DNA of 64,000 bases from Patellaria atrata CBS 101060 (Eukaryota > Ascomycota > Dothideomycetes > Patellariales > Patellariaceae), in contig MU006101.1 of the NCBI GenBank assembly GCA_010093705.1, forward strand, positions 543,673 to 607,672. Direction: 5' to 3'. This document shows positions 25,587 through 38,800 of this stretch, piece after piece (the first letter of the stretch is position 1; every line of letters starts with the position of its first letter). A program made the translations under genes and the position numbers. Under the pieces are notes generated by a model. That model was not told the DNA's origin. It worked only from the letters and a program-made list of their open reading frames with translations, and made no database searches.

Positions 25587-28500
25587 TATCATACTAATTA
25601 TACTCGCTCGTGGTCTACAAATTGTGCATCAGGCGTGCATCACAGCAACATAAAATTATACGTCAAACATCTCTCGGTTATTTCTTTGTCAGTTCGTTTT
25701 AGATACCCGATTTTCGGAGTGGCATTATTGCATTTACATTAGCATCTATATCAAGCACATAGGATATTCGTTAAATTGTATTTCCGGGTATCAGCAGTTG
25801 GAGTTCGGTATGAAGCGTCGCAAATTGTTTTTCCATAGTTTCGTTGTTTCTCTTTATTTTTGAACAGGGTATGCAGATGGGATTTATGTTATCTCAAAAC
25901 GAGAAAACTCCCTCCTGCATACCATTTGAGCTCTGTTGTACGCTCTATACCCATTATCGATCCTTACTTAGTCCCAGTATCCTTTTTTTTTCCGTTTGGC
26001 GTCTCTTTTCTGCATAGTACTATAAACAGCGAGAAGCTTCACGGCTAGTTTCGTTTCTTCAATGTACTTTTTGCAACTATTATTGTTGGAGGCCTCAATC
26101 GTTCATTTTGCAACACGGACGGGGCCTGCAAGGGGCAGCGGAGTCTTGGGTAGGAGCTAGAATTGTACTATACAGTAGAGAGGGGAGTACCATAACGGCC
26201 GTTCTGGGGGGATGCATTTGTTAATAGCGGCAAAGTAGGATGAGAGAACGGCCTTTTGATATTTAGGTCGATGAAGAAGGAGGGTATGAGAAGCGAGAAG
26301 CCAGATATATTACTTCGTGTGTGTACCTTCTTTACAGCTCTTTTGCGTCCCAGTCGTCTATCCACACAGTAGACTACAAGTAGGGCAATGAATAAGATAA
26401 ACTGGTACAAAACAGTTCGCGGTTATTTGCGTATCAAACTTCCCCTTATCCTCGAATCCTCGATGAATCAATGACTTATCATCACCCTTCAAACATGCAG
26501 TTCTTCTTAACCCACCGAGTATAAGATGGTTCTCCAGTCTGCTAGAGTAGAGTAATACTATTTAGTACCAGAACACCTCTATGTCTTTTTCAGAAACGAG
26601 CCCTATCCGCCACTTCCGACGCATTCAGCTCAGCGCATCACTTATCACTGTCACATTCATGTCCACCGTGCATGCCTACAAGCACGCCGGTTCCGCATCG
26701 ACACATTCCCAGAGCTTCCCATTCGATTATTGTTATAGTATGCGTGTTGCGAGGTGGAATTAGGTGGTTCTTGTTGCTTGTTGTAATGTTTATACTTTGT
26801 AACCTTGGATTGCTTGTATGGCCCGCTATCACATCTTGTGACAGGATGTTATTGGGTAGGGGATATACTTATAAGTTTAACTCCTGGTTCAGGTATGGAA
26901 TTCGTGGACTAGTTGATGTTAGGTATACAAGTATACACTGAGATAAAGTCCTGTACTCATATCATCGATGTGCTGTACTGTACCTGACTATTTTATATCT
27001 ATTCCCTCGAGCGAAGTTATTGGGACTATATTGAAAATTCAAAAAGGGGAGATCTGCTTGCGTCAGAGGTACTTGCCGGGCATTGGCTCCCAACAAGCCT
27101 AACAGCATCAAGACGCCCTGATCTACTAAAGGAAGTCATTCTCAAACATCACATTTAGTATACACATCATCAGTCAATTGCGTTGTATGTTCAACTCTAT
27201 CCCTTACCCTTCAATCAAAGTGCCACCCTTTTAAATTCTCCAACTCTCAGGCGCCATGTTATATGACTCTGTACAGCTAAGATAATCATGAGATTTGCTT
27301 CACGCAAAGTCAAACACCGAGGTTTAGATATGTCAGATAATTGATAGTGGCTAAACGCCCAATATCATCTGGTGCTTCAAGTCCAACTCAACCCCGACAA
27401 CAGAGGGAAGTAAACCGTGAAAGGGACCTATTCTACTAGGGACAAGAAAGGTAGTTGTGAAAGTTCTACTCGGTCTTGTGAGATTCCGAAGTGGATGTTG
27501 GAATGGAGACTTTGAATCGAGTGATAGGGAACTGAATTGACCAAAATGAAAATTGGATAATACACTCCTAATTCTTTCCCACGCTGAGATATTCCAACAA
27601 AGATTGCAAGTTCTGTACTGTACCTGAAGGAGGATATGTACATTAATCGTATTAGCTGTAGACCCCTAAGGGGGTGACCTGGGGGTTAGGGGGACCTCCT
27701 CCCCTAATACTTAGTTAACTTGCATCTTGACCCTATATACGACCCACTGGTATACAGCCTTAAATAAGGCCACGGCACCCTAGTATAGTAGTAAGATCCT
27801 AGATCTTGTATTTGTCAAGACTCAACCTCAGATGGAAGCTGAAAGGTATATTACTACATGTACATGAAGCTTAAACTTAAGGAAAGAAAGTGTTGAGACA
27901 GAATATGCTGTTCTGCTAAAGTACAGTATGACTAAGCCGCTGGATCATCCAAGGTACTTATACCTATCGGGTCTAACCCGTGACAGCATTGATCGCCTCT
28001 AGAAGGTACCTTGAGTAACTATCTTCAGATTGTTTGCCTTGACCCACTTAACGTGGAGGGCTTCGTTCTGCTATTTCTCTCGAGGGACTTTTTTTTCCAG
28101 TTTTAGGTCTTTTGATGGTTCACGCGGCGATTGATGCAGTTATGGAGTCGAATTATAGTGACATATTTTTCAGATTTATATAAAGCGAAATGCGGCGCTT
28201 TTCCTTTTGACATTACGATATTAGGCTGGTGGGGACGGTCAGATGTACTAGAGCTGCTAAAGATGAAGGCATTGGACGTGATATGTTTGTGAAAATCACT
28301 GCGACCCTTACCAATTGAGAGTGCTGGATTAGAAATAGATGCTGAACCATAATTCATTATGGAGTCACCATGGATTGATGCTAGGCATTTGATAGATGTA
28401 ATAGATCTTAGCTACGGAATTTATTGAAATGCTCGGGTTTGAGTTTCTACATGAGAAGTTCCTTCACATCACGCTCAAAAAAAGCGCTAGAGATTGCGAA

Positions 28501-28955
28501 TGAAACGTCCGTATCCAAGCCTAGATCGACTCTTCGATACATGCGACCTATAGACTAAAAAGTGATGGCGAGTCGTCGGAAGAGCATGACGGCAAACACT
28601 AGTGGGATCCTAGCATCGACAATTGGTGCGTGACTACTCCCAACAGTTCTACATTTATCCTGCCTGTCAAACATGGCTTTCATATCGCGCGCTAAATGTA
28701 GACAATGAGCGTTACAGCGCTTCACTCAATCAGACTGACTGAAACGGACAGACCAGTGTTCTGTCAACCATTCCACTCCTTTCGATAGTGTTTTGAATGC
28801 TTGGACGCGGAGACCATTCATGGGTTTCCTTAAAAACCATGCACGGATTGGGAAGTTGATTCGTAATGTAATTTAATCACCAGTTCGTGGTAATGTATAG
28901 TACCAAAACTTGGCTATGATTGCGAAAGTTAATTATTCAATTCCATTCTGGGTTA
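25587..28955. other. Gene-poor spacer of 3.4 kb
   Basis: No coding region is recognisable. GTACTGTAC lies at 26975 and 27615. A GC-rich hairpin-like block lies at 27660-27715 (CCCCTAAGGGGGTGACC and CCTGGGGGTTAGGGGG). Its GGGGTGAC..CTGGGGG text resembles a block at 21105-21125. Confidence 0.45.
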
Positions 28956-30034
28956 TCAATCCGGCTCCTGGGGCTGTTCCCTCCTCACACGAATGGTCAA
29001 ACGACGTCCCACAATGTCGGCCTCCATTGCCGAAGGAAATCCGAGACTGCCGCCGGGTCTATTCTGGTAAGCCCAGAATTGCTCGTGGACGGTGTCAATT
29101 ATCTTTAAATCTGTAATAATCGCTTGCCCTGAACGGAAAACATTTAATGGGTCGACGTCCGTGTCAGGTATAGCGAGGTGGGGTCCAGGAGTAGTGGATA
29201 ATACAAGGTTGTCATGGGAGCGGACACTGGATACTGACGAACTTCGATCTCGTAGTAAGCCACGTTCTTCATGGTCGATATCCTGGCTTGAGGCCGCGGG
29301 TGTCGTTTGAGAGGCGTTTACGGCCATAGAAGACGCTCCTGCTGAAGAATTGACGGATTCATTCTGAGACGCCTCTTTCTTCCTCAGTCTAAGCTGTGTA
29401 ATATGAGCTGATAACATTATCAGCTGCAAGACTAGTATTAACAGGTCCAGAATGAAAAGATGGAATTTCGATGAGGGACCGAGCTGCCCGATGAAGTCGA
29501 TCACAAGGCCTCCATGGAGATAGAACCTAGTTTCCTCTCCAGCTTCGGGCGCAATGGAAATGAGATGTAGGAACGTGAAGAGGAAATTTGATCCTATAAT
29601 AGCACCAACATAAGGACGATTCTCAGGTGCTGGAAAGACCATGGCAGGCTTAGGTGTTAGAAAGACAAGCTGAACGGCTCCGCGGAAAGCCCAAACTATG
29701 AACGAGCAGCTTGAAAGCACAAATATTAGTCTCTATTTGCAACATGCGCTCTTTTAAGATGGAACGGATATTGGAACGCATACTCCATGTAATACATCGC
29801 AGCCAGTTCAGCGTAAATCAGTATGTCCAGCGTCCTCAGTAAATCATCTAAGAATTCCAGTCTCTTGACCTTGATCAAGCTTCTTTGGTCCCGTAGAACA
29901 GCTTCTCTATCGTTCTCTCCATTGCTTCTAGCTTCCTCCACCTCATCGTTGCTTATGGACCGATCGTGATGGGGTGAGGGAGTATGTTCGGGCTGAAAGC
30001 CCTGCGTAGCAGATGAGGAGGGCTCATCGCTCAT
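28956..30034 (-). CDS. DUF1746 protein, Dsc4-like subunit of the Dsc E3 ubiquitin ligase
   Basis: Two exons (30034-29784, 29709-28956) join in frame into 334 residues. An acidic, Ser-rich N-terminus of about 50 residues is followed by LDDLLRTLDILIYAELAAMYYMDCSF, which runs into several membrane helices (to about residue 190). This is the DUF1746 region. The C-terminus has an acidic Ser-rich stretch, then a soluble tail. DUF1746 proteins correspond to fission-yeast Dsc4, a membrane subunit of the Golgi Dsc complex that ubiquitinates SREBP and other membrane proteins. The gene is divergent from PIG-U with 233 bp between the start codons. Family assignment is by recognised motif order, without a database search. 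Confidence 0.82.
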
Positions 30035-30267
30035 ATCTCGTATTCAGTTGGAGAGCTCTTGCGCTCATGAAGGCTAGCTGTACCCTGTACAATAGGTATA
30101 CTGTTAGATAGAAAGCTTGCGGCAGAAGCACGAGGTCGATGTTGAGCCGACGGTCATTGCCGTCTTGGCGGTAATATCTCAACGCGAGCTTCTCCAGACC
30201 AGCTACCGCGAGTAAAGGAGTTTCTAATAAGACCACAATGGATGTTGATGTGAGATAGCATAATATC
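30035..30267. promoter_or_regulatory. Short divergent intergenic region, likely bidirectional promoter
   Basis: The start codons of the Dsc4-like gene (minus) and PIG-U (plus) are only 233 bp apart. Both promoters and 5' leaders must fit here unless leaders overlap. No obvious TATA box is seen. Confidence 0.55.
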
Positions 30268-31758
30268 ATGGCTGTGGATAAGCAAAGAGCGCTCCTGTTC
30301 GGCGGAGCAGCCGCATTACGCCTTCTCCTATTCATTGCATTCCCGTCTTTACCTGACTTTCTCACTGGACGGGTCGAAATATCTACTCCAGTAACCAGCT
30401 TCAAAAGACGTACTTCTTCTTCCCTTATAAAGATTGTTAACTGGCCGCTAATACTCTCTAAATAGTGCAAGAGGGTTTGTTTCTGTATACGCGCGACGTC
30501 TCCCCTTATGATGGAGGTATATTCCACCAGGTACGAGCCTCAGACCATTCTCATGCGGGAACTCCCACTGATTTAAGCAGGCGCCATTATTACTACCTCT
30601 CTTCTCTTTCCTACCCGACCCTTCGACTTACCCCTTCGCGACGAATCTCCTTTACACGGTAATAGACCTCCTCAGCGCCAATGCGCTCCTACAAATAGCG
30701 GACACTGGTATTAGTGTGTCAAATCTCCGCTTCACATCATCAAGAAAGGAACTTCGATGGAGTAGTATTCTAATCGCCGCGACGTAAGATAATGTCCTTA
30801 AAAACAGACCTGGATGTGGAGAATGATCATTGATTGAATTTCTTGTAGATTCCTTTTTAACCCCTTTACCGTCCTAACATGCATTGCGCGTCCTACATCA
30901 GTCTTTACTAACTCCGCCGTATTCTACGCGGTTGCGAAAGCTGCGGCTGGGTTCCACATAAGTGCTCTCATTAGCCTCGCGGTAGCATCATACCTGTCAC
31001 TCTACCCTATTCTCCTGCTTCCGCCGCTCCTGCTCCTGGCCCAAGATGGTCTTAGCCGCAGAAAAGCGCAGCCAGTCAATACTTCTTCTTTCGTCATGAA
31101 TAGTGTCACAACCTTCTCCGTTGCATGTTTCTCTTTACTAGGAATATCCTATCTGATTACCGACTCATCTTGGGAATTCATTTCTTCCACTTATGGGGTA
31201 CAACTTCTGCTCCCTGACTTGACCCCAAATGTCGGATTATGGTGGTACTTTTTCATTGAAATGTTTGATTCCTTCCGGGAGTTTTTTCTTGGTGTCTTTT
31301 GGCTACACATGGCTTCATACATGGGCGGTCTTACTTTCCGTATCCACAAACAGCCTCTTTTCGCGATTATATGTCTACTGGGTATCTTTGCCATCTTTCA
31401 ACCCTATCCAAGCATTGCAGATACCTCATTATATCTAGCATTATTACCATTATACAGACATGTATTCCCACGTAAGTCAAATGTCTGTAAAAAATCAATT
31501 CGGAGACTAACACCTATAGTGATGCGATACACGTTCTTCGCTTTCGCAACACTTCTTTACGCATCGTTTCTTGGCCCGGCATTCTACTATCTTTGGATTT
31601 ACGCAGGATCTGGTAATGCTAATTTCTTCTATGCGATCACCCTGGTTTGGAGTCTAGGACTGTCGGTGATCGTGGCGGATTCGCTCTATGCGGTACTCAG
31701 AGATGAATGGGAGGTTGAGAGACCAGAAATGAAAGGCAAAGAAGTCAGGCAAATATAG
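30268..31758 (+). CDS. GPI transamidase subunit PIG-U (yeast Gab1/Cdc91)
   Basis: A polytopic ER membrane subunit of the complex that attaches GPI anchors to proteins. Five exons (30268-30409, 30466-30530, 30581-30783, 30849-31471, 31520-31758) join in frame into 423 residues. Family marks are RVEISTPVTSFKR with GLFLYTRDVSPYDGGIFHQ across the first intron, APLLLPLFSFL, FLFNPFTVLTCIARPT, and the highly conserved LTPNVGLWWYFFIEMFDSFR. The last intron (31472-31519) is 48 nt, a multiple of three with no in-frame stop. Keeping it would insert 16 residues. A 167-codon open frame antisense to the first exons is a shadow. Confidence 0.95.
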
Positions 31759-32414
31759 TACGAATAATGATCAGGTTATTAATGAGAACTTTAATCAGCT
31801 AAATTGCTGCAGATGCACTAAAGTCCAAATGTATAAAATTCTATTTGGTGTACCATTTGCTTTTCAATCAATGGAACCAGAACTTCACCAAGAGGAGCAA
31901 GTCAAATCTCACTAGAGCCAACTCACTTTCTAATTGTTGAACCGAACGGTGCTTTGGGATGCTCCACAACTATTCTGATACCTCAGTACAATCACCAGAA
32001 AGGTCTAGTCCTTTATTACAGCCGACATGTACCCCAAATGGATTCACCGATTCATATCCGTACACCTGAAGGGTCTGAGAAGAACCGACTGAGTTCAATG
32101 TTGAAGAAACTCGTGGTAACCCTCACCTGATCTTCCTCCTACCGAAGTCCTATTTGTATTTGGTACCGCTGTCGACGTTTGAATATTCTAGTCTAGCTTT
32201 TCCTTAGTTGTAACCTTGAGGTAACCATTGCCGAACGCGTATTGCATTCCTAAAGCACATATTAGCCACCTTATTGTAGAAGGATACAAGCGTAGAGCAT
32301 CACCGTTTACTCTACCATTGACAGTACAATGATCTATAGACCACCTCACGGCATGCGCGATATCCTCGCTTTAGTGGTAGTCAGTAATAGCTTGGGAATA
32401 TCCGTTATAGGACT
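31759..32414. other. Convergent spacer
   Basis: 3' flanks of PIG-U and of the minus-strand secreted-protein gene. No gene-like frame is seen. Confidence 0.5.
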
Positions 32415-32900
32415 TCAAGGGAAATACCATTTTGACGATGTGTACCCCCCATGCAGGGCCGCACCGTAGATTGCTGTATCACCATAATGACAAAATTGCA
32501 TACGGCCCTGGCCACTAAAGATCTGACATTTATACTTCGCCACTTGATCGAAATACATGAGACAAACTCGGGCGTCATTCACTGGTCCACGTGAATGATC
32601 ATCGCAAAATGCATTGTCTCTTCGGACTGGTTGTGAGACGGTACCTCCAAGTGTTTCTTCTATGATACTCAGAAACAACTCTATGATGATCTAAGGAGGA
32701 TTGAGCGGGAGGAGCGACGCACCACCTGAGGAGATTTCAAGAGACATGTTGCGGAGTTCTGCTGTAGTTATGCCGAGCTCTGCGAGACTAGGAAGGCCTG
32801 GACCAGGCACAAGTTCAGAATACAACATCTGAGTCGTAGGAGAGGTGCTGGTCAAGAGTGAAAGAGAAAAGATAGTGACGAGGAAGACCAAATGATTCAT
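32415..32900 (-). CDS. Small secreted Cys-containing protein, candidate effector
   Basis: Two exons (32900-32726, 32680-32415) with a 45-nt intron join in frame into 146 residues. The N-terminus (MNHLVFLVTIFSLSLLTSTS) is a good signal peptide, and the mature part carries four Cys in its C-terminal half (AFCDDH, RVCLMY, YKCQIF, QFCHYG). That number would allow two disulfides. An NMS sequon lies before the intron. An in-frame Met seven codons upstream (32921) is possible but gives a poorer signal. No family is recognised. The short intron is the weak point of the model: without it the first frame stops within a few codons. Confidence 0.65.
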
Positions 32901-33921
32901 TTTGCTTCGATAATATAACATAAGACCCTCGTATCTGGAATATTCGCAAAAGACTTCGAAGGATACCTACCGAATCTGACTCCTTTTACGTGCGGGATCA
33001 TGCAGAATCTTATAACCTCGTATTATGACTGGAGATCTCTCTAAGATGTTCGTTCATACATGTCAATTGGTTATTCTTGATCGACTGTACGAAGGCGACA
33101 TCCGCTTCCTGCACAATCATCGATCCAATCCGACCTCGAGGAAAATCACGGTCTAATCTTCCTCAGCCCCTGAGTTCCATACATAGAACGACCTGTATTC
33201 GATAAAAAAAAACTCACTTATTCGAAATGACTCTTTGTCGCATGACACGGCCAATTCACGCCAGGATAAAATTAGATATTTTCTAGGTCCAAGGTATGCT
33301 ATTGTCTCGATGTTTCCGTGATATTGGGCCAGTAGGAAAGAGCACGCTTGTAGTGTTGTGTTCTGGAAGCACCTCCCGAGTTTTTAATTCAACGTGGCCT
33401 CTAAATCACAAAAATTGCAATCATAGAACCATTTCAAAAAAAAAAAAAATTCACTCTATCAGGCTATCTGTTAGGACCCACCGTAATAACGCGAGGAGAT
33501 GCTCTAGAAGTAGTGCCACGAAATGTTAAATGCCGCATCTGTACTCCGTAACATCCAGTTTCTCCCACAGACCAGAAAATAGCTATCATTATCCAGCTGA
33601 AGAACACATCATGAGTCATGAGGATCGGACTCAATCTACGTTTCGTTTTATGATTGTACCAGTTTGCTTCACCCAACGCACAAAAATTAGCGGCACACAA
33701 GAACATTGCGGACGATCATAGAGACGAATCCAAGTGGTTCAGTATCTTAGAACGCGAAACACCTTTGAGAAATACCTATATTCTTGTCAACTTTCTAGTA
33801 TATACAGCTTATGTTACTATCTCCACCAAAATAGTTCCACCCCTTCCACTGCTCGTCTCCCACATACTCATTTTCGCAATCATTAAAACAGGTATCAATA
33901 TGTCATTCATGAGACAATTCC
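32901..33921. other. Spacer with an A14 run
   Basis: No gene is supported. A run of A lies at 33436-33449. The right end is the 3' flank of the transporter gene. Confidence 0.45.
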
Positions 33922-35859
33922 TCACGCGCCGGTTTGCAGCTTCTTATCCTCAACTGCCTTCCTGTCCTCCTCCTGTAGGGCAACAGTCTTCTTGGTATAC
34001 TTCCTCTCATCAATGCTAGGAATGAACAACGCGCAGATACAACCACACAGACCAAATGCAAGCGCAACCTGGTACGACAGATGGGCACCGTCGAGATATG
34101 CCTCCTTATTGCCGTACGTAGCCGCCGCTTGTATCTCGGGAGTGAGTCCAGGTACGGTCTGGTAAGCTACTGGGGTGTTGAGCCGTGCAGCCTTGACTAA
34201 AGCACCGATGTTCTCCATATTAAAGCCGAGGCCTGAGATGTTCTCCATAACCCTTTGGGTCAGCTGGTCCGCATACTTATTGTTGGTAACATTGCTGAAG
34301 ATTGCAGTTGCGACAGCGCCAGCAAGGAGACGCGAGGTACCGGCCAAACCGGCAGCTGTACCTATATCCTCCTGATAGACTATACCGAATCCGATAAGAA
34401 CGAGGGAGTTGAGGATGACGAGAGAGGTGCAGAGTGAGACGAAAAAGGTGAGAATGATAGATTTGGTGGGATTATCGAGTGTGGCGGTGGAGAGGGCACC
34501 GACGCAGGCAGTTTGGAGAGCTACAGCGCCGAAAACTTGCCAGCGTTGATGACCGAGCTTCTTGCTACCTACGATGATGATACCACCGAGGACTGAACCA
34601 AGGGGGAGGACCTCGGCGTAAAGACCTTTGGAGATCTCATCAGATGCGTATAGAAGCTGTGAAAGTCTGTTCCAGAGAGTAGCATTGCTATAATATTGCA
34701 TGCCGGCTACAGCCATGACGACCATAGGCATTGTGAAGTGCCTCACTTGCTTAAACAGTCGAGGAGGCAGGAGCGGCTCTTTGAGGTCGGCATATCTCTC
34801 ATAAAACCCGAGACCGACCAAGGTCATGAATCCAACGATGATCGGAGCAAGTGTGGTGGCGCTAGTCCAGGGGTAGAGAGTGCCGCCCCAATTCACACCG
34901 ACGATGAAGAGCGTGCAGCCAGCGATAAAGAGGAATAAACCTAGCCAGTCGAACTCCCGGAGAAGTTCACCTCGAGTCTTCCCATCGGCGCGATGCTTGG
35001 TCTTAAAGGTCGGTGGATGGTAGAAAAAGAACAGGAAAGCGACATTAAGACATTGGAAACCGATCATGAGATAATATGCATTTCTCCAGGAGTGAGTATT
35101 CTTGATCATCACCCATGCAACAAGGGGCATGATTTGTGCGATGACTGAGGATGCATCGAAGAGTCCGATAGTCGCCATCCGCCACTCGTTGGGAACGATT
35201 TCCTACTCAAATATTAGCGAAGACCAAAGATTCCATCAAGCTCAGCCTCATACCTGGACTGCTCCGAATGCCATTTCCAAGAACCCTGAACCGGCACCGA
35301 ATATGGCACCTCCAGCAATCATTTGGTTGATCGATTGTCCAGTAGCGCAAATAATACTACCGATGATAAGCATGACAGCCCCAGTCAAGAAGAAGTAACG
35401 GCGACCGAAGATATCTGATAGACGACCACCCACGGTCACAAACATAGCACCGCCAAGATTCTATCCCTTGATTAGCACTCGCGCGAAATCTTCAGGAGTT
35501 TGTCAACAAACCCATGAGATGGTGATCCACGTATAACGGGGATCTGGACCGAGATCTGCATTGATAGCTCCCAGAATCGCGGGTGGAATCAACAGTGTGA
35601 AGAGGTATGCATTGTAGCACATACCCATAGACTATCGAATGTTAGAAAGTGTAAAGGAACCGCATGTGGAAGTTGTATCAAAACTTACGCTTGCAGCGAG
35701 AATTGTCCTCCATGTCATACCAATGGTCTCACCAGTTGTCTCCAAATGTCTGATGATTTCCTCATCTGAATTTGAAGGGACACCATCGCTAGGGGCATTG
35801 TCACTCGGGGCTCTCTCGATAGCATCCACATGAGAAGCTGTGTGCTTTTCACCCTCCAT
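33922..35859 (-). CDS. MFS efflux transporter, TRI12 family (DHA2-like, 14 helices expected)
   Basis: Four exons (35859-35689, 35631-35512, 35460-35254, 35202-33922) join in frame into 592 residues. A hydrophilic acidic N-terminus (about 45 residues) precedes the membrane part. MFS motif A is visible in GGRLSDIFGRRYFF. The conserved TRI12 linker reads YHPPTF, then a Lys/Arg-rich loop, then FDWLGLFLFIAG and VNWGGTLYPW. Proton-driven export of small toxic or signalling molecules across the plasma membrane is the usual role: trichothecenes for Tri12 itself, siderophores or drugs for relatives. No biosynthetic cluster adjoins, so the substrate cannot be inferred. The final helix ends shortly before a charged Lys-rich tail. 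Confidence 0.92.
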
Positions 35860-38800
35860 TTTCGACAGGGTTCTGGGAAGAGTCAGTCAGAGGATTTTAG
35901 AGAAAAGAACCTGGAGTTCTAATGAGGAACGAAGAAAATGCGCAAGGAGAACACATATATATGTATACCAATATATTTGACCATGACTTTAGAGAGCCGT
36001 ACATACATGCTTGCATGTCCTTGCTATCCCCGCAAAATATTCCCAGGTCCCCGGATTTTCCAACTGCTAAGTTTGATCCACTCGCTTCCAAGCGGGTGGT
36101 GGCAAGATTGGGGAAGTAGGGGTTGACCTTGCCGAACATACGCGGAGAGAAAACAGTGACTTGCACCAAGGCGTCCATAACAGCTACCGGATAGCCCCAT
36201 ATCCATGCAAGGGAAATACTCAGATTCACGAGATTAACTCATACACGGCGACCCTCATTGGTTGTAGTAGGAAAACATCAACCCCATTTTAGTTATACCG
36301 CGGCTCGCCGGATATCATTTTCCCTCTGTGAATCAAACCACAACATGCAGTTCGCAACAGAATAAAACATTACAACAACGTCATAATGGTACTACAAATA
36401 AATCACTTTGTACAACTATCAAAGTCATTAATGTTTTAAACTCAAAAAGGAAGAGAATCTGTGTTTCAAGACTTCAAAAAAATTCAAAGAAACGAGGAAT
36501 AACGTCCAATAACACGGATCCAAATTATGATCACTAGACATGAGGTCCAGATTCGATTTGAACCTTGCTACTGTATGTGAGAGGTATTGATCCTGCTCGC
36601 AAGTTCCAGATGTCGGATCATCTCCGCTCAAGAATCCCAGTTAGCCGTATCCAGGTTCAACTTACACACCTGGCCGCGCACAGTGCACGTGTAAGGTTTC
36701 CCGTTGAACCAGTATTATTGGGACCTTATGCGAGAAGAATATCGAAAACTTAACCACTGCTCATGTGTACCATAAAAGTAGAACGCCTCAATTGCTACAT
36801 ATACCAAGGCATCATGCACTATCGCCGCTCATACCCGTACCGTTAGATCCGATCCAAGGGCGACCTTCCCCACGCGATGTCCTGCATGAAGGTGGACTTC
36901 AAGATGCATACAACCATCGGTTCCCTTGGATTAAGGACTTCATTATACCCCTCAATATGTAATTGTTCTGATGTATTTTGCGACCGCTGAGACAACTCAA
37001 TGTTTGTATTATTGCGTACATCAATATTGGAGTATGATCGTGAAGTATAGCATGTAGGATGTGTCTCTTCCTTCTGGAGAACATGCTCAAATCCTACTGC
37101 AATCTAGCAGATCGCTCTACGTTGGAAATATGTCCGGAAGTGTCCCTGCACCTAGAATCTTTCGGGTAACCACTAGCAATGCGTCGGGTATGCCCGGTGC
37201 CTACAAATAGCAATATCAATAGATATGCTCGGGCCTTATGGACCAAGACGAGTATGAGTTGGCGGTATGCTCGATGATGTTTGTCCTAAGACCAGTCTAG
37301 TCAAGGCTATTTCTAAGGAATGGATATTGCACCACGACGTTCAAATCATAACCTATTCGGATGTTTTAGTCACTTATTATTGTTTCGTCCTGGTTCTCTT
37401 ACACTGTTCACTTAGAGCTGGGACGTTCCGAGAGTCTCCATGAACTCGCACAGGACTATCAACTTTCCAAGATCTGAAGCATTCAGAAAGAGTTCCCTAG
37501 ATTCTTTTGCCACTCATTGTTCCCGTTCTGGACCGCGCGATGAGCGGTGATCACTTCCAAAACGAAACTCGAAAAGGGGTGGATGCTTTGGATAATTCTA
37601 CGACCTTTCACGATAGTAGTCGTCAAAGAAGAGCTTGGATGGTGCCCATCAAGACCTTTTCGGAAAGAATCATGGGCGCCTTTTGATCCTGCACTATGAT
37701 AGGAATCGGAGAGCCGTAGAAATAACCACCGTTAACGTATCTGCAACGAAGTTTAAGAGTACTCCCACAGGCTTCGAAAGAAGATCAATCAAGGCAATGT
37801 CATACCCTCGTATCTTATGGACGATAGAGTGTAGTACAAACCTGCCGCATCTTGATCTCCGATAGTGATTAGGTATAATTGCAGCTTGCAAGTTTTCAAA
37901 GGAGATTGTTCGCTCCTTCGCAGGACAATATTGACTAGACTATACCTGAACGACCACCATTGGAAACCTACGAAAGGACAATTCGTCTCTCAATTTCTAC
38001 ATTCGATGCAAAATCAATTTCACAACCATTCCAGAACTCTTGCTTCCATTTCCTGGATTCGTGCACTGTTTCTGGGGATATTTATATCATCTCGTTCTTG
38101 CCCTACTTTACCACTACCTCTGAGCGCAACGATTCCTTGAGTAACACTAATGTTTCACTGATTCACTCTGGTACGGATGCTACTACAGCGGCGCGCAGGC
38201 GCAGCTCATCCCACCGGGCTCATGTAATGTCTATTGAAGGCAGCAGGTTCAGATGATGAGTATTCCCGTCCCGAGATAGTTCTAAAGCTTGGAATCAAAA
38301 GTATCCACGCGATGGTTGGAGATATTTCCGTTTATTTGAGATCCAGAGCTTTTTGGTTCGAGGAACCTATGGTTGACGCCAAGTTCTCGAAACCTGTTCA
38401 GGCGTCGCCTCGCTTCCATTAATCCGTCATAAACTCAAAACTAATAGCAAACACCTTTTTAACACAAAGTATTTCAAGGTTTCTCTTCCATTAAGTTTTC
38501 TATCCAGCCACTCTATTCTCAAGTCTTTTCTACAAGAAGCGATGTTCTACGGACGTTCCTGCTGCTAATGTTTGATGTCTTATCCCATTCTTTGAATCTT
38601 GAGTTCGCGGGGAAGTGTTCCATGCCAGAACATTGGTTCTGCTTCTATCCCAAGGGCGCACGATATCTCAGGCCAAACTCTACTGCCATACCGATAAACA
38701 AACTGACAACCACACTGGCAAACAAACAGGCAGTAATACTGACAGCGGATTGACCACGGAAATACAGAATTATATATATCCCACAGGCCATGGTCTTTGA

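Noticed and set aside
30024-30527. A 167-codon minus-strand frame with apparent membrane helices
   Set aside because: It is antisense to the first two exons of PIG-U, whose sense reading carries family hallmarks (RVEISTPVTSFKR, VSPYDGGIFHQ).
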